Of a stretch of 64,000 bases of DNA, positions 54,144 through 63,536 are shown one piece after another (position 1 is the first letter of the stretch; the number at the start of each line of letters is the position of its first letter). The stretch spans positions 1-64,000 of the forward strand of contig NZ_JAGHRB010000001.1 in NCBI RefSeq assembly GCF_017743995.1. The letters are read 5' to 3'. The translations under genes were made by a program, and so were the position numbers. A model generated the notes under the pieces. That model did not search any database, was not told the DNA's origin, and saw nothing but the letters and a program-made list of their open reading frames with translations. This DNA is from Ruegeria sp. R13_0 (GTDB lineage: Bacteria > Pseudomonadota > Alphaproteobacteria > Rhodobacterales > Rhodobacteraceae).

Positions 54144-54492
54144 AAAACACCTTGCGGAGGCCTGATTTATCCCTCAAGATATCCACAGGACCCGTCAGAG
54201 GTCTTGCGGCAGGACATTGAGCAGTTTTCCGCATTAGTTTTGGTTCGTATCCGGGGCGTGACGCATAGGTCGTTCACTGCTCGGGTTTCCTGTGTCTTGT
54301 AGTGATCCGCGTTGTTTCCGCTATATTTGGCAAAGCCTGCGAAATGCCGCCGGTTGCTGCCTTATTTCGTCCATATTTTGTGGAATCACGTGATTTTTGA
54401 CGTGACCTTTACGCATCACATCGCTAGAATCGAAGACGGATAGGTAAAGAAAAACACCGCTTTGGCGGAACAAAAATACAGGCGGACAGAGC
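54144..54492 (+). promoter_or_regulatory. Upstream region of ftsZ
   Basis: About 350 bp with no gene. It must contain any ftsZ-specific promoter and a leader, as expected for a gene needed at high level. I cannot point to convincing -35/-10 boxes or a perfect CtrA site. GGCGGACAG lies just before the ATG. Confidence 0.35.
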
Positions 54493-56094
54493 ATGACATT
54501 GAATCTTTCGATGCCCGGGCACGACGAACTGAAGCCTCGGATTACAGTATTTGGCGTTGGCGGCGCGGGCGGTAACGCAGTCAACAACATGATTGAAAAG
54601 CAGCTGGACGGCGTGGATTTCGTCGTCGCGAACACCGACGCGCAGGCGCTGCAGCAAAGCCAGTCCTCGGCGCGGGTGCAGTTGGGCGTGAAGGTCACCG
54701 AAGGTCTGGGGGCAGGGGCCCGTCCGACCGTTGGTGCCGCTGCCGCCGAAGAAAGCATTGAGCAGATTGTCGACCATCTCGCGGGCGCACATATGTGCTT
54801 TATCACCGCGGGTATGGGTGGTGGAACCGGTACGGGTGCAGCCCCGATCATCGCGCAGGCCGCGCGTGAGCTGGGCGTGCTCACGGTTGGTGTTGTCACC
54901 AAACCCTTCCAGTTCGAAGGGGCCAAGCGCATGCGTCAGGCCGAAGACGGCGTTGAATCGCTTCAAAAGGTTGTCGACACGCTGATCATCATCCCCAACC
55001 AAAACCTGTTCCGTCTGGCCAATGAAAAGACCACTTTCACCGAGGCGTTCTCGATGGCGGACGACGTTCTGTATCAGGGTGTAAAGGGTGTGACCGATCT
55101 GATGGTTCGTCCGGGCCTGATCAACCTCGACTTCGCGGACGTGCGCGCCGTGATGGACGAGATGGGCAAGGCGATGATGGGCACAGGCGAGGCAACCGGT
55201 GAAGATCGCGCGATCCAGGCGGCCGAGAAAGCCATTGCCAACCCGCTGCTGGACGAAATCAGCCTCAAGGGCGCGAAGGGTGTGCTGATCAACATCACCG
55301 GGTCGCACGACCTGACGCTGTTCGAGCTGGACGAAGCCGCCAACCGTATCCGCGAGGAAGTGGACCCCGAGGCGAACATCATCGTCGGCTCGACGCTGGA
55401 TACAGCAATGGAAGGTGGCATGCGCGTTTCGGTCGTCGCCACTGGCATCGACGCGAGCGAGAAAACCTTGGAAGAGCCGGTCGCGCGCCGCTCGATGTCC
55501 GAGCCTCTGACGCGCACGGTTTCCGCAGAAGAGCCGGTTCAGGAAGAGGCACCCGTCGCAGCCGAGGCGGCGCCGGTTCAGACCGAAAACCGTGAACCAT
55601 CACTGTTCGAAGCGGCGGAAGAGCCGGCCTCAAGCCAGTTCCAGCCGCGTGTTGAGCAAGATGATGACGGTCTTCCACCTCCGGCCTACCAACCGCGCGT
55701 GGCCGAGTTCGAGCCGCAGCCGGAACCCGTTGAAGAGACCTCCGAAACCTACGCTGCGCCACATCAGCATTCTGCCGGCACCCCCTCGCCCGAGGCGCTG
55801 CAGCGCCTTCAGGCCGCCGTTCAGAATGTCCCCTCAGCGGCGCAGCGCCTGACGGCCACGCGGCCTCAGGAACCGGCCCCTCAGCCGCAGGCAGAACACG
55901 AAGAGCGCCCCCGCTTCGGGTTCAATCGTCTGATCGACCGGATGACCGGCCACGCGGCAGATACGCCTGCGCAACCGCCGCGTCATCAGCCGCAAATGCG
56001 CCAGGCTGACGCTACGGCACCAGTCCAGGACGAGGCTGATCCGGATCAGGATCGCATCGAAATTCCGGCCTTCCTGCGCCGTCAAGCCAACTGA
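54493..56094 (+). CDS. ftsZ: Cell division protein FtsZ
   Basis: A 533-residue tubulin-like GTPase that forms the Z-ring. GTP-binding: [14 protein letters not shown] near residue 19, the tubulin signature [14 protein letters not shown], and the T7-loop region [17 protein letters not shown]. From about residue 325 there is a long Pro/Glu/Gln-rich linker ([19 protein letters not shown]), longer than in E. coli but usual for alphaproteobacteria, and a conserved C-terminal peptide [10 protein letters not shown] that binds FtsA. Monocistronic end with a strong terminator. Confidence 0.97.
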   Translation: MTLNLSMPGHDELKPRITVFGVGGAGGNAVNNMIEKQLDGVDFVVANTDAQALQQSQSSARVQLGVKVTEGLGAGARPTVGAAAAEESIEQIVDHLAGAHMCFITAGMGGGTGTGAAPIIAQAARELGVLTVGVVTKPFQFEGAKRMRQAEDGVESLQKVVDTLIIIPNQNLFRLANEKTTFTEAFSMADDVLYQGVKGVTDLMVRPGLINLDFADVRAVMDEMGKAMMGTGEATGEDRAIQAAEKAIANPLLDEISLKGAKGVLINITGSHDLTLFELDEAANRIREEVDPEANIIVGSTLDTAMEGGMRVSVVATGIDASEKTLEEPVARRSMSEPLTRTVSAEEPVQEEAPVAAEAAPVQTENREPSLFEAAEEPASSQFQPRVEQDDDGLPPPAYQPRVAEFEPQPEPVEETSETYAAPHQHSAGTPSPEALQRLQAAVQNVPSAAQRLTATRPQEPAPQPQAEHEERPRFGFNRLIDRMTGHAADTPAQPPRHQPQMRQADATAPVQDEADPDQDRIEIPAFLRRQAN

Positions 56095-56118
56095 TCGCAG
56101 TAACAAAATCATCGTAAA

Positions 56119-56144
56119 GGGTCGCCAAAAGGCGGCCCTTTTTT
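56119..56144 (+). terminator. Rho-independent terminator of ftsZ
   Basis: GGGTCGCC/GGCGGCCC (one G-U pair) with an AAAA loop, followed by TTTTTT. It lies 24 bp after the ftsZ stop. Confidence 0.9.
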
Positions 56145-56307
56145 CATGATTTACAGGATCTTAAATAACCCTGAGCAGGGTTTTGCCGATCTGTCACATT
56201 CATGTTTCATTCAGTTGCAAAGAGTGAGTTGAGCCTTCGGGGTCTCTTCCTTAACTCAGGGTCCAACACAGCCCGCATAGGCTGGACACCACGCTCTGAG
56301 GCCCATT

Positions 56308-57228
56308 TTGCAACATACGCTCAAATCTCCGGTTACGTTTAACGGCGTTGGACTGCATGGCGGTCAGCCTGCGGTCATGGTTCTGAAACCGGCAGCCGCC
56401 GGTCACGGGATCTGGTTCAAACGGACGGATATTGAGCTGGGCAATGCGTTGATCCCTGCAGTCTACGACATGGTCGAGCGTACGCCGCTTTGCACCCGTC
56501 TGGTGAATGAGGCCGGTGTTTCCGTCTCGACCATTGAACACATCATGGCAGCGCTTGCCGGGTGCGGAGTTCACAACGCCCTGATCGAAATTGACGGGCC
56601 CGAAGTTCCGATCATGGACGGATCCTCGATCGACTTTGTGCGCGGCATCATGGCGAAAGGCGTTCGCCGCCAGGCCAGCCCGGTTCTGGCCTACGAAGTG
56701 TTGAAGCCTGTGACGGCGTCGCGTGAGGGGGCCAGTGCCTCGATCAAGCCTGCGGATGGGCTGATCATCGATTTCCATATCGATTTCGAAGACGCCGCCA
56801 TTGGGAGCCAAACGAAAACGTTGGATATGCGTAACGGGTCCTTCGTGCGCGAGCTCAGCGATAGCCGCACCTTCTGTCGCCGGATTGACGTCGAAACCAT
56901 GCGTGAGAATGGTTTGGCTTTGGGCGGGACGTTGGAAAACGCTGTGGTCGTTCAAGGCACCGAGGTTCTGACTCCCGGCGGGTTCCGCCACGCGGATGAA
57001 GCTGTGCGCCACAAGATGCTGGATGCGTTGGGTGATCTCTATCTGGCTGGTGGTCCGATTCTGGGTCACTTCACCGGTGACAAGTCGGGCCATTCCATGA
57101 CCAACACGCTGCTGCGCACATTGTTTGAAACGCCCGGCGCGGTTCGTCCGATCCTGTGTACCCCCGAGCAGGCCGCCCGTCTGCCCGGTCAGGGCCTGAT
57201 TGCCGCCGAAATCCCTGCTGTCGCCTGA
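56308..57228 (+). CDS. lpxC: UDP-3-O-acyl-GlcNAc deacetylase LpxC
   Basis: A 306-residue zinc enzyme, the first committed step of lipid A synthesis. Start codon is TTG with GAGG upstream. Motifs: TLKSPVTFNGVGLHGGQPAV, zinc ligand His in STIEHIMAALAGCGV, IMDGSSIDFVRGI, and the second zinc site HKMLDALGDLYLAGGPI with HFTGDKSGHSMTNTLL. This gene commonly follows ftsZ. It is transcribed after the ftsZ terminator, so it probably has its own promoter. Confidence 0.95.
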   Translation: MQHTLKSPVTFNGVGLHGGQPAVMVLKPAAAGHGIWFKRTDIELGNALIPAVYDMVERTPLCTRLVNEAGVSVSTIEHIMAALAGCGVHNALIEIDGPEVPIMDGSSIDFVRGIMAKGVRRQASPVLAYEVLKPVTASREGASASIKPADGLIIDFHIDFEDAAIGSQTKTLDMRNGSFVRELSDSRTFCRRIDVETMRENGLALGGTLENAVVVQGTEVLTPGGFRHADEAVRHKMLDALGDLYLAGGPILGHFTGDKSGHSMTNTLLRTLFETPGAVRPILCTPEQAARLPGQGLIAAEIPAVA

Positions 57229-57354
57229 TCTGATCAACTCTTACGACATTTCCGCCAGCGGGTGGATAAGGCGTTTTGCACCGGAATTTTCTGTGCTAGA
57301 CCAAGGCTCGATCCGGTTGGGATCCTGTGAGTAAGACGACTAAGGATGAGCGGT

Positions 57355-58218
57355 ATGGTTGGCAGCAAAGCGGCAGTCAGATTCGCAAGCGCGATTCTTC
57401 TGGCAGCAGTTTTGAGCGCCTGCAGCGACGCAGGTGGCCTGTTCAGTAGTAGAGGCGCGGATCGGGATCAGAACCTTGAAGGGTTCACACCGGAACAGAT
57501 CTACACACGCGGTGAATATGAGCTGTCGCAGAATCGCTCGGACGACGCGGCGTGGTATTTCTCGGAAGTTGAGCGTCTGTATCCATATTCCGATTGGGCC
57601 AAACGTGCGCTGATCATGCAGGCGTTTTCGTTCCACGCCGACAAGAATTACGAAGAAAGCCGTGCCGCGGCTCAGCGCTATATCGACTTCTACCCAACCG
57701 ACGAAGATGCGGCTTATGCGCAGTATCTTCTGGCGCTCAGCTATTATGACCAGATTGACGAAGTCGGCCGCGATCAGGGACTGACCTTTCAGGCCCTGCA
57801 AGCGCTGCGCACCGTGATCGAGGTTTATCCGGACAGCGAATACACCACCTCGGCCGTGCTGAAATTCGATCTGGCCTTTGACCATCTGGCGGGTAAGGAG
57901 ATGGAGATCGGGCGTTACTACCTGCGTCAGGATCACTACGTCGCGGCCATCAACCGGTTCCGCGTCGTGGTTGAGGACTTCCAGACCACCTCTCACACGG
58001 CCGAGGCGCTCTATCGCCTGATCGAGGCGTATCTGTCGCTCGGCTTGTTTGATGAGGTGCAGACGGCAGGTGCGATCCTCGGCTACAACTACCAGTCCTC
58101 GGAATGGTATGATGATGGGTACAAGCTTCTGACCTCGCGTGGGTTGGATCTGAAGAGCCGTGGTAACAACTGGCTCAGCACGATCTATCGCCAGACGATC
58201 AAAGGTGAGTGGTTGTAA
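57355..58218 (+). CDS. bamD: Outer-membrane assembly lipoprotein BamD
   Basis: A 287-residue lipoprotein of the BAM complex. I prefer the ATG at 57355, 8 bp after AAGGA; the ATG at 57346 lies within that ribosome binding site. The signal peptide ends in LLAAVLSAC. Tetratricopeptide repeats follow: YTRGEYELSQNRSDDAAWYF, EVERLYPYSDWAKRALIM, AQRYIDFYPTDEDAAYAQYL and the YYLRQDHYVAAINRF helix pair, all typical of BamD. Confidence 0.92.
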   Translation: MVGSKAAVRFASAILLAAVLSACSDAGGLFSSRGADRDQNLEGFTPEQIYTRGEYELSQNRSDDAAWYFSEVERLYPYSDWAKRALIMQAFSFHADKNYEESRAAAQRYIDFYPTDEDAAYAQYLLALSYYDQIDEVGRDQGLTFQALQALRTVIEVYPDSEYTTSAVLKFDLAFDHLAGKEMEIGRYYLRQDHYVAAINRFRVVVEDFQTTSHTAEALYRLIEAYLSLGLFDEVQTAGAILGYNYQSSEWYDDGYKLLTSRGLDLKSRGNNWLSTIYRQTIKGEWL

Positions 58219-58254
58219 TCGCCATGTCATCAGGCTTGGGACGCTAAAGACCCG

Positions 58255-59904
58255 ATGCTGCGCGCCCTTGATATTCGCGACATGCTGATCATTGACCGGC
58301 TGGAACTGAGTTTTCAGCCGGGCTTAAACGCGTTGACCGGTGAAACCGGCGCGGGCAAGTCGATCCTTCTGGACTCGCTGGGCTTCGTTCTTGGATGGCG
58401 CGGACGGGCTGAACTGGTTCGCCAAGGCGCTGCGCAGGGCGAGGTCGTAGCCGAGTTCGAATTGCCCGAGGGCCACCCTGCCCATGCTGTTCTGTCTGAG
58501 GCTGGTTTGCCGGGTGGTGAAGAATTGATCCTGCGCCGCGTCAACACGGCAGAGGGCCGAAAAACCGCTTGGGTCAATGATCGCCGCTGTTCAGGTGAGG
58601 TTCTGCGGGCTTTGTCGGAAACACTGATCGAATTGCATGGGCAGCATGATGACCGGGGATTGCTGAACCCTCGTGGGCACCGTGTTCTGCTGGATGACTA
58701 CGCTCAGGTCTCGGAACTATTGGCCAAGGTCCGTCAGGCTTGGTCGGAGATGTCGCGCAGCCGCAAAGCACTGGCCGAGACCGAGACCGCTTTGGCAGCC
58801 ATGCGCGCTGAAGAGGAATTCCTGCGCCATTCCGTGGCTGAGTTGGACAAGCTCGATCCGCAACCCGGAGAAGACGCTGATCTCGATGCCCGCCGCCGCA
58901 TGATGCAAGGGGCGGAGCGTATCCGCGACGACGTTGCTCGCGCATTTGACCTGCTGGGAGGTGACGGGGCCGAAGGCGCGATGTCGGATGCGACACGCTG
59001 GCTCGAGGGCGTGTCGGACTCTGCAGGTGGTCAGTTGGAGGAGCCGATTGCAGCGCTTGGCCGGGCCATGATCGAATTGGGCGAGGCGCAGGATGGTGTG
59101 AACGCCTGCCTTCAAGCGCTGGACTTCGACCCCGCCGAACTGGAAGCCGCCGAGGAGCGTTTGTTCGCCATCCGAGCACTGGCGCGTAAACATGATGTGG
59201 CCCCGGATGATTTGGGCACCTTTGCCGATACTCTGCGTGAACGCTTGGGTAAGCTGGATGCAGGTGACGCCGATCTGGCCGACCAACGCGCTTCGGTCGA
59301 GGCGGCACAGGCGAGCTATGATACGGCTGCGGCAGATCTCAGCGCTGCGCGTCAAGCGGCGGCTGTACAATTGGATCAGGCCGTCATGGGTGAGCTGGCA
59401 CCGCTAAAAATGGAACGCGCGGTGTTTCGGACAGAACTTACCGAGTCCGATCCCGGACCCGAGGGCACCGACGCGGTGGCCTTTACGGTTGCCACCAATC
59501 CAGGCGCACCATCGGGACCGCTGAACAAAATCGCCTCAGGCGGGGAACTCAGCCGCTTTCTGCTGGCGTTGAAGGTTTGCCTGTCCGGCGATGACAGTGC
59601 CCGGACCATGATTTTTGACGAGATCGACCGGGGTGTGGGCGGCGCGACAGCCGATGCAGTGGGCCGCAGGCTGGCCTCTCTTGCACAAGGCGGGCAGGTT
59701 CTGGTCGTCACGCATTCCCCTCAGGTCGCCGCGCGCGCGGCCCATCACTGGCGCGTGCAGAAGCAGGTCACAGATGTCCAGACCCTTTCGACCGTAGTTC
59801 CCCTGGCCGAAATAGATCGCGTGGATGAAATTGCCCGCATGGTCTCAGGCGATACGATCACGGAAGAAGCGCGCGCGGCCGCTCGCGCTTTGTTGGAGGC
59901 TTAA
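58255..59904 (+). CDS. recN: DNA repair protein RecN
   Basis: A 549-residue SMC-like ATPase in double-strand-break repair. N-terminal ATP-binding motif TGETGAGKSILLDSLGFVLG, then ELHGQHDDRGLLNPRGH. The central part is coiled coil (MSRSRKALAETETALAAM). C-terminal ABC signature KIASGGELSRFLLALKVCL, Walker B TMIFDEIDRGVGGATADAV and the His switch VVTHSPQVAARA. It directly follows bamD (36 bp), the standard order in this group. Confidence 0.95.
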   Translation: MLRALDIRDMLIIDRLELSFQPGLNALTGETGAGKSILLDSLGFVLGWRGRAELVRQGAAQGEVVAEFELPEGHPAHAVLSEAGLPGGEELILRRVNTAEGRKTAWVNDRRCSGEVLRALSETLIELHGQHDDRGLLNPRGHRVLLDDYAQVSELLAKVRQAWSEMSRSRKALAETETALAAMRAEEEFLRHSVAELDKLDPQPGEDADLDARRRMMQGAERIRDDVARAFDLLGGDGAEGAMSDATRWLEGVSDSAGGQLEEPIAALGRAMIELGEAQDGVNACLQALDFDPAELEAAEERLFAIRALARKHDVAPDDLGTFADTLRERLGKLDAGDADLADQRASVEAAQASYDTAAADLSAARQAAAVQLDQAVMGELAPLKMERAVFRTELTESDPGPEGTDAVAFTVATNPGAPSGPLNKIASGGELSRFLLALKVCLSGDDSARTMIFDEIDRGVGGATADAVGRRLASLAQGGQVLVVTHSPQVAARAAHHWRVQKQVTDVQTLSTVVPLAEIDRVDEIARMVSGDTITEEARAAARALLEA

Positions 59905-60004
59905 TGCGTCTTTGGCGCACTCTGCTGGCCTGACCGTCGCTAACTTACTTTTCTCAGACCCCGCCGTGGCTTACTAAGGGTTAAGTTATGATCCCCGAGA
60001 GCCA

Positions 60005-61690
60005 ATGACCCAATCAACCCGCACCGTTCTGCGCAACCAGCTCAATCAGGCTCTGGCCGCGATCAAGGATGCGTTGCGGGTGATGCGTCGCCGGGGGCCA
60101 AGTCAGATTCAGTTCTGGTTTATCGCTCTGGCGATCGGGATTGCAGCAGGGTTCATGGCGCTTGGGTTCCGCAAGGCGATCCGCAGCCTGCAGGCCTATA
60201 TCTACGATACCGAGGATATCCTGCTGCTGCACAGCCACGCCGAGAAGCTGCCTTGGTTCATCGTGCTGATCATACCGATCATAGGTGGGGTGATCGTGGG
60301 CCTGATCCTCACGCGTTTTACCGACGATGGCCGTGTCCGCTCGGTCGCGGATGTGATCGAAGGGGCGGCGGTCAGCGATGGGCGGGTCGAGACCAAGGCG
60401 GGCATCGCCTCGTTCTTTGCCTCGCTGATTACGCTCAGCACCGGCGGCTCCACAGGGCGGGAAGGGCCTGTGGTGCATATGGCCGGGGTCATCTCGACCT
60501 GGGTCAGCGACCGCATCCATGCGGACGGAATCACCGGGCGCGACCTGCTGGGATGCGCTGTGGCCGCTGCGGTTTCGGCCAGCTTCAATGCCCCCATCGC
60601 AGGCGCGCTGTTTGCGCTTGAGGTCGTTTTGCGCCATTTCGCGGTCCACGCCTTTGCACCCATCGTCATTGCCTCGGTCGCGGGGACGGTGATCAACCGG
60701 CTGGAATATGGCGACGTTACCGAGTTCACGTTGGATACGCCCGGGTCATTGCAATTCTACGTCGAACTGCCTGCCTTCCTAATCCTCGGGCTGATCTGCG
60801 GGTTGGTGTCCTTGCTTCTGATGCGCTCGATCTTTTTCGCAGAGGATTTCGGCAATCATGTTCAAGCCCGATTGTCCCTGCCCGGGTGGCTGCGCCCGGC
60901 GGTTTCGGGTGCGATGCTGGGCCTTTTGGCCATCTGGTTCCCGCATATCATTGGCGTTGGGTATGAAACGACGATCCGCGCCCTGACCGGTGATCTGGTG
61001 CTGACCACAGCGATCCTGTTTGCGGTCATCAAGACAGTGGCCGTGGCAATCACCATGGGCGGGCGCATGGGCGGAGGCGTGTTTTCGCCTTCCCTGATGA
61101 TCGGAGCGCTGACCGGGCTGGCCTTTGGGCTGATCGCCACCGGATTGCTGCCGGACGTATCCGGTACCCATACCCTCTACGCTTTTGCTGGAATGGGCGC
61201 CGTCGCTGCAGCGGTTCTGGGCGCGCCGATCTCGACCACTTTGATTGTGTTCGAGCTGACCGGAGACTGGCAGATCGGTCTGGCGGTGATGGTATCTGTG
61301 TCGATGTCTACCGCCTTGGCCTCACGCCTTGTGGACCGGTCGTTCTTCCTGACTCAGCTCGAGCGTCGCAATGTGCATCTGGCGGCGGGACCACAGGCCT
61401 ATCTTCTGGCGATGCTGCGCGCAGGGGCAGTAATGCGACCCATTGGCGACGCGCGCTCGATCACCAAGGAGGAAGCGCGGGAGCTGATCGAAAAAGGCCT
61501 CTGCGTCAAGGCAAGCGCGACACTTGAGGCGGCGATGCCCTATTTCGACCGCGATGATATTCCTTGTATCCCCGTGATCGTCATGGACGAAAACGGGACA
61601 GAGACGCCGGTTGGTGCGCTCTATCACATCGACGTTTTGAAGGCCTACAACCGGGCGCTGGCTGCGACAGCGGCCGAGGAACACTCCTAG
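60005..61690 (+). CDS. CLC-family chloride transporter/channel with CBS region
   Basis: A 561-residue membrane protein. CLC signatures: GGSTGREGPVVHMAGV with the gating Glu, GGRMGGGVFSPSLMIGALTG, and a C-terminal cytoplasmic CBS-like part (MRPIGDARSITKEEARELI ... ETPVGALYHIDVLKAYNRAL). In the NAPIAGALFALEVVL helix the position of the internal proton-pathway Glu (E203 of the E. coli protein) reads Val, so it may not be a standard chloride/proton exchanger. It ends 4 bp into the convergent DUF3179 gene. The last 21 bp recur at 63388-63408. Confidence 0.9.
   Translation: MTQSTRTVLRNQLNQALAAIKDALRVMRRRGPSQIQFWFIALAIGIAAGFMALGFRKAIRSLQAYIYDTEDILLLHSHAEKLPWFIVLIIPIIGGVIVGLILTRFTDDGRVRSVADVIEGAAVSDGRVETKAGIASFFASLITLSTGGSTGREGPVVHMAGVISTWVSDRIHADGITGRDLLGCAVAAAVSASFNAPIAGALFALEVVLRHFAVHAFAPIVIASVAGTVINRLEYGDVTEFTLDTPGSLQFYVELPAFLILGLICGLVSLLLMRSIFFAEDFGNHVQARLSLPGWLRPAVSGAMLGLLAIWFPHIIGVGYETTIRALTGDLVLTTAILFAVIKTVAVAITMGGRMGGGVFSPSLMIGALTGLAFGLIATGLLPDVSGTHTLYAFAGMGAVAAAVLGAPISTTLIVFELTGDWQIGLAVMVSVSMSTALASRLVDRSFFLTQLERRNVHLAAGPQAYLLAMLRAGAVMRPIGDARSITKEEARELIEKGLCVKASATLEAAMPYFDRDDIPCIPVIVMDENGTETPVGALYHIDVLKAYNRALAATAAEEHS
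61666..61686. repeat. 21-bp imperfect direct repeat, copy 1 (CLC 3' end)
   Basis: Matches 63388-63408 at 20 of 21 positions, in the same orientation. Copy 1 encodes the last residues of the CLC protein (TAAEEHS). Together the copies bracket the DUF3179 gene. Confidence 0.7.
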
Positions 61691-63054
61691 CCGTTATACA
61701 CGCTGGCCGCGTCGCCCAGATAGTTGTCCCACGCGAACCAATAAGAGATATGCCCGGCCACGCGCGGCAATTGCGTGCCATCCGGCCCGATCAGCATCTC
61801 TTCGGACAAGGTCCATTTGCGGCCACTCTCATCGACCAGACCTCCGCCTGATGCTTTGAACCGGTGGCCCGCACGCTCATAGGCGCGCACTGTCCGACGG
61901 TCTGAGTTGCCGATCAAAACCAAGGGTCGGTCCGCGATTGCATCGTTGATCACTCGGGTCCGGTCGAAGGCGTCCAGCGGCCAGGCCCGCGCGGCGCCGA
62001 ATTGGCGGATGGTGAAGATGTAGTCCTTCTGGCGATGCTCGGACTGATCCACCAAAGCCGGGAACATTAATTCGGGCGAGGCGAAATACTCGCGATACAC
62101 CACGCCCGAGCCATAGTTGCGACGATGCCCGGTGCTGAGCGACAAGACGCGCGTGTCCGGGTGAGAGGTTTTCCAGCTGTCCCAGGTCGTGATCACCACG
62201 GGGCGCTGCTTCAGCTCGATCCCGCTGTCGACCAACGGGCCGACCACGGGCTTGCCGGTATACTGGTTCCACAGCGAATGCGTCTCCCTGTCGAACATCA
62301 GCTTGTTCGAGCGATACAGGAACCCCGAGGAACCGAAGACAAACGGTTTCCGCCGCCCCGGCACTCGCGTCTCAAACAAGATGCCCGACCCGCACAGGGT
62401 GCAATAGGCCAGCGCCACCGGCACGCCGCCGATCACCTCGTTGAACATCTCGTGCCAGCCCATGATCCGCAGCGGGTAGGCGCGTACGTCACCGTTGATC
62501 GAGACCCCAAAGACCAGATCATCACCTTTCAGATAGTCGGCGCCTGAGGCCGAGATCAGCGTCGGATTGTCCAGCGAAGGGATGCCATCCTTGCGCACGC
62601 CGCCCCAGGTGATCTCCTCCAGCCGGATCTTCATCCGCTCGCGCTGCAGGTATTCGGGACGCAGGAACAGGTCGAAATTGTCGTCGATCCGCAGCAGGAC
62701 CTCTCGTTTGAACGGGATCAACGAGGGGTGGGGGACGATCTGAGGGTTCTGCTCTTGCCACAGCATCCAGTCGAACCAGTCGGTGCCGCGTTGCTCTCCG
62801 GTCAGAGTCTCCATCACCTCGACGATATCGTCCCGCCGCCGGTCGGTGAAGCGCATCGCGGATATCAGGGCAGGGACCACATCCGGGTTCCCACGCTTTA
62901 CCAGAAAGGCCATCTTGGCTTCGAAATCCGTGCGACCGCCGCGCAACGTGCTGTGCAGCGCGTCCAGCACAGGGTCTTCCTGCGCCCAGCTCGCGGTGGG
63001 TGCAAGCACGCTGGCTCCGACCATTCCAACAAATTGGCGACGAGAAACAGACAT
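61687..63054 (-). CDS. DUF3179 protein with Tat signal
   Basis: A 455-residue protein from the ATG at 63054 with GGAGGG upstream; the longer frame to 63603 crosses non-coding DNA. The leader MSVSRRQFVGMVGASVLAP carries a twin-arginine motif. The DUF3179 core shows MGWHEMFNEVIGG, VALAYCTLCGSGILFE, SGFLYRSNKLMFDRETHS and LWNQYTGKPVVG. The conserved CTLCG pair may bind a cofactor or metal. Function unknown for the family; it is periplasmic and fairly common in proteobacteria. It converges on the CLC gene with a 4-bp overlap and is flanked by a 21-bp repeat. Confidence 0.85.
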   Translation of the reverse strand: MSVSRRQFVGMVGASVLAPTASWAQEDPVLDALHSTLRGGRTDFEAKMAFLVKRGNPDVVPALISAMRFTDRRRDDIVEVMETLTGEQRGTDWFDWMLWQEQNPQIVPHPSLIPFKREVLLRIDDNFDLFLRPEYLQRERMKIRLEEITWGGVRKDGIPSLDNPTLISASGADYLKGDDLVFGVSINGDVRAYPLRIMGWHEMFNEVIGGVPVALAYCTLCGSGILFETRVPGRRKPFVFGSSGFLYRSNKLMFDRETHSLWNQYTGKPVVGPLVDSGIELKQRPVVITTWDSWKTSHPDTRVLSLSTGHRRNYGSGVVYREYFASPELMFPALVDQSEHRQKDYIFTIRQFGAARAWPLDAFDRTRVINDAIADRPLVLIGNSDRRTVRAYERAGHRFKASGGGLVDESGRKWTLSEEMLIGPDGTQLPRVAGHISYWFAWDNYLGDAASVYNG

Positions 63055-63536
63055 GGCACCCTCCGATCCTTTTTCGCGCTTAGTATGAGGGCAAACGCAC
63101 CGACTTGCATGAAACAGCTGCGTGATTGGCGCGTGATCACCCGCGATCGTTGATTTGAGGGGCGAGGTCTGGAAAACAGAGAGGGTATTTTCAGAGCAGA
63201 TTTCCCATGACCAATGCGATGCTGGGTGGTCAGCCGCATCCCGCGCGCTCTGGCCGGCGGCGGGTTTTGTGTTTTTCCTGCCTTCGCGCATTGCCTTGCC
63301 TTCACCGCTTTGCCCATTTTCTATGTGCGATAGGTCGGACTTCCCTGTTATGCGCTCGATCTTGATCGCGACCTCTTTGCTGGCGGGGACAGCGGCTGAG
63401 GAACACTCATGAGGTTTTGGTGGCGGGCGGGCCACTACGGGCTTCTCTTTGAATTGAACACATTGTCTGAAAGTGCGGTGTCTCCTAGCCTGATTGACGA
63501 AATTTTCATGAAAGTCACTCTGATTGAGGTTTGGGC
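63055..63536. other. Intergenic region with repeat copy 2
   Basis: About 480 bp. An ORF at 63155-63412 (plus) ends in a copy of the CLC C-terminus (TAAEEHS), but the rest has no coding signs. A short frame MRSILIATSLLAGTAAEEHS (from 63351) looks like a signal peptide cut off by a stop, possibly a gene remnant. Confidence 0.4.
63388..63408. repeat. 21-bp imperfect direct repeat, copy 2
   Basis: Same sequence as 61666-61686 with one C/T difference. It lies upstream of the DUF3179 gene and outside any convincing ORF. Confidence 0.7.

Noticed and set aside
63155..63412. 85-residue ORF upstream of the beta-barrel gene
   Set aside because: Only its last residues resemble anything (the copied CLC end); the rest overlaps the promoter region of the DUF3179 gene and is not protein-like.
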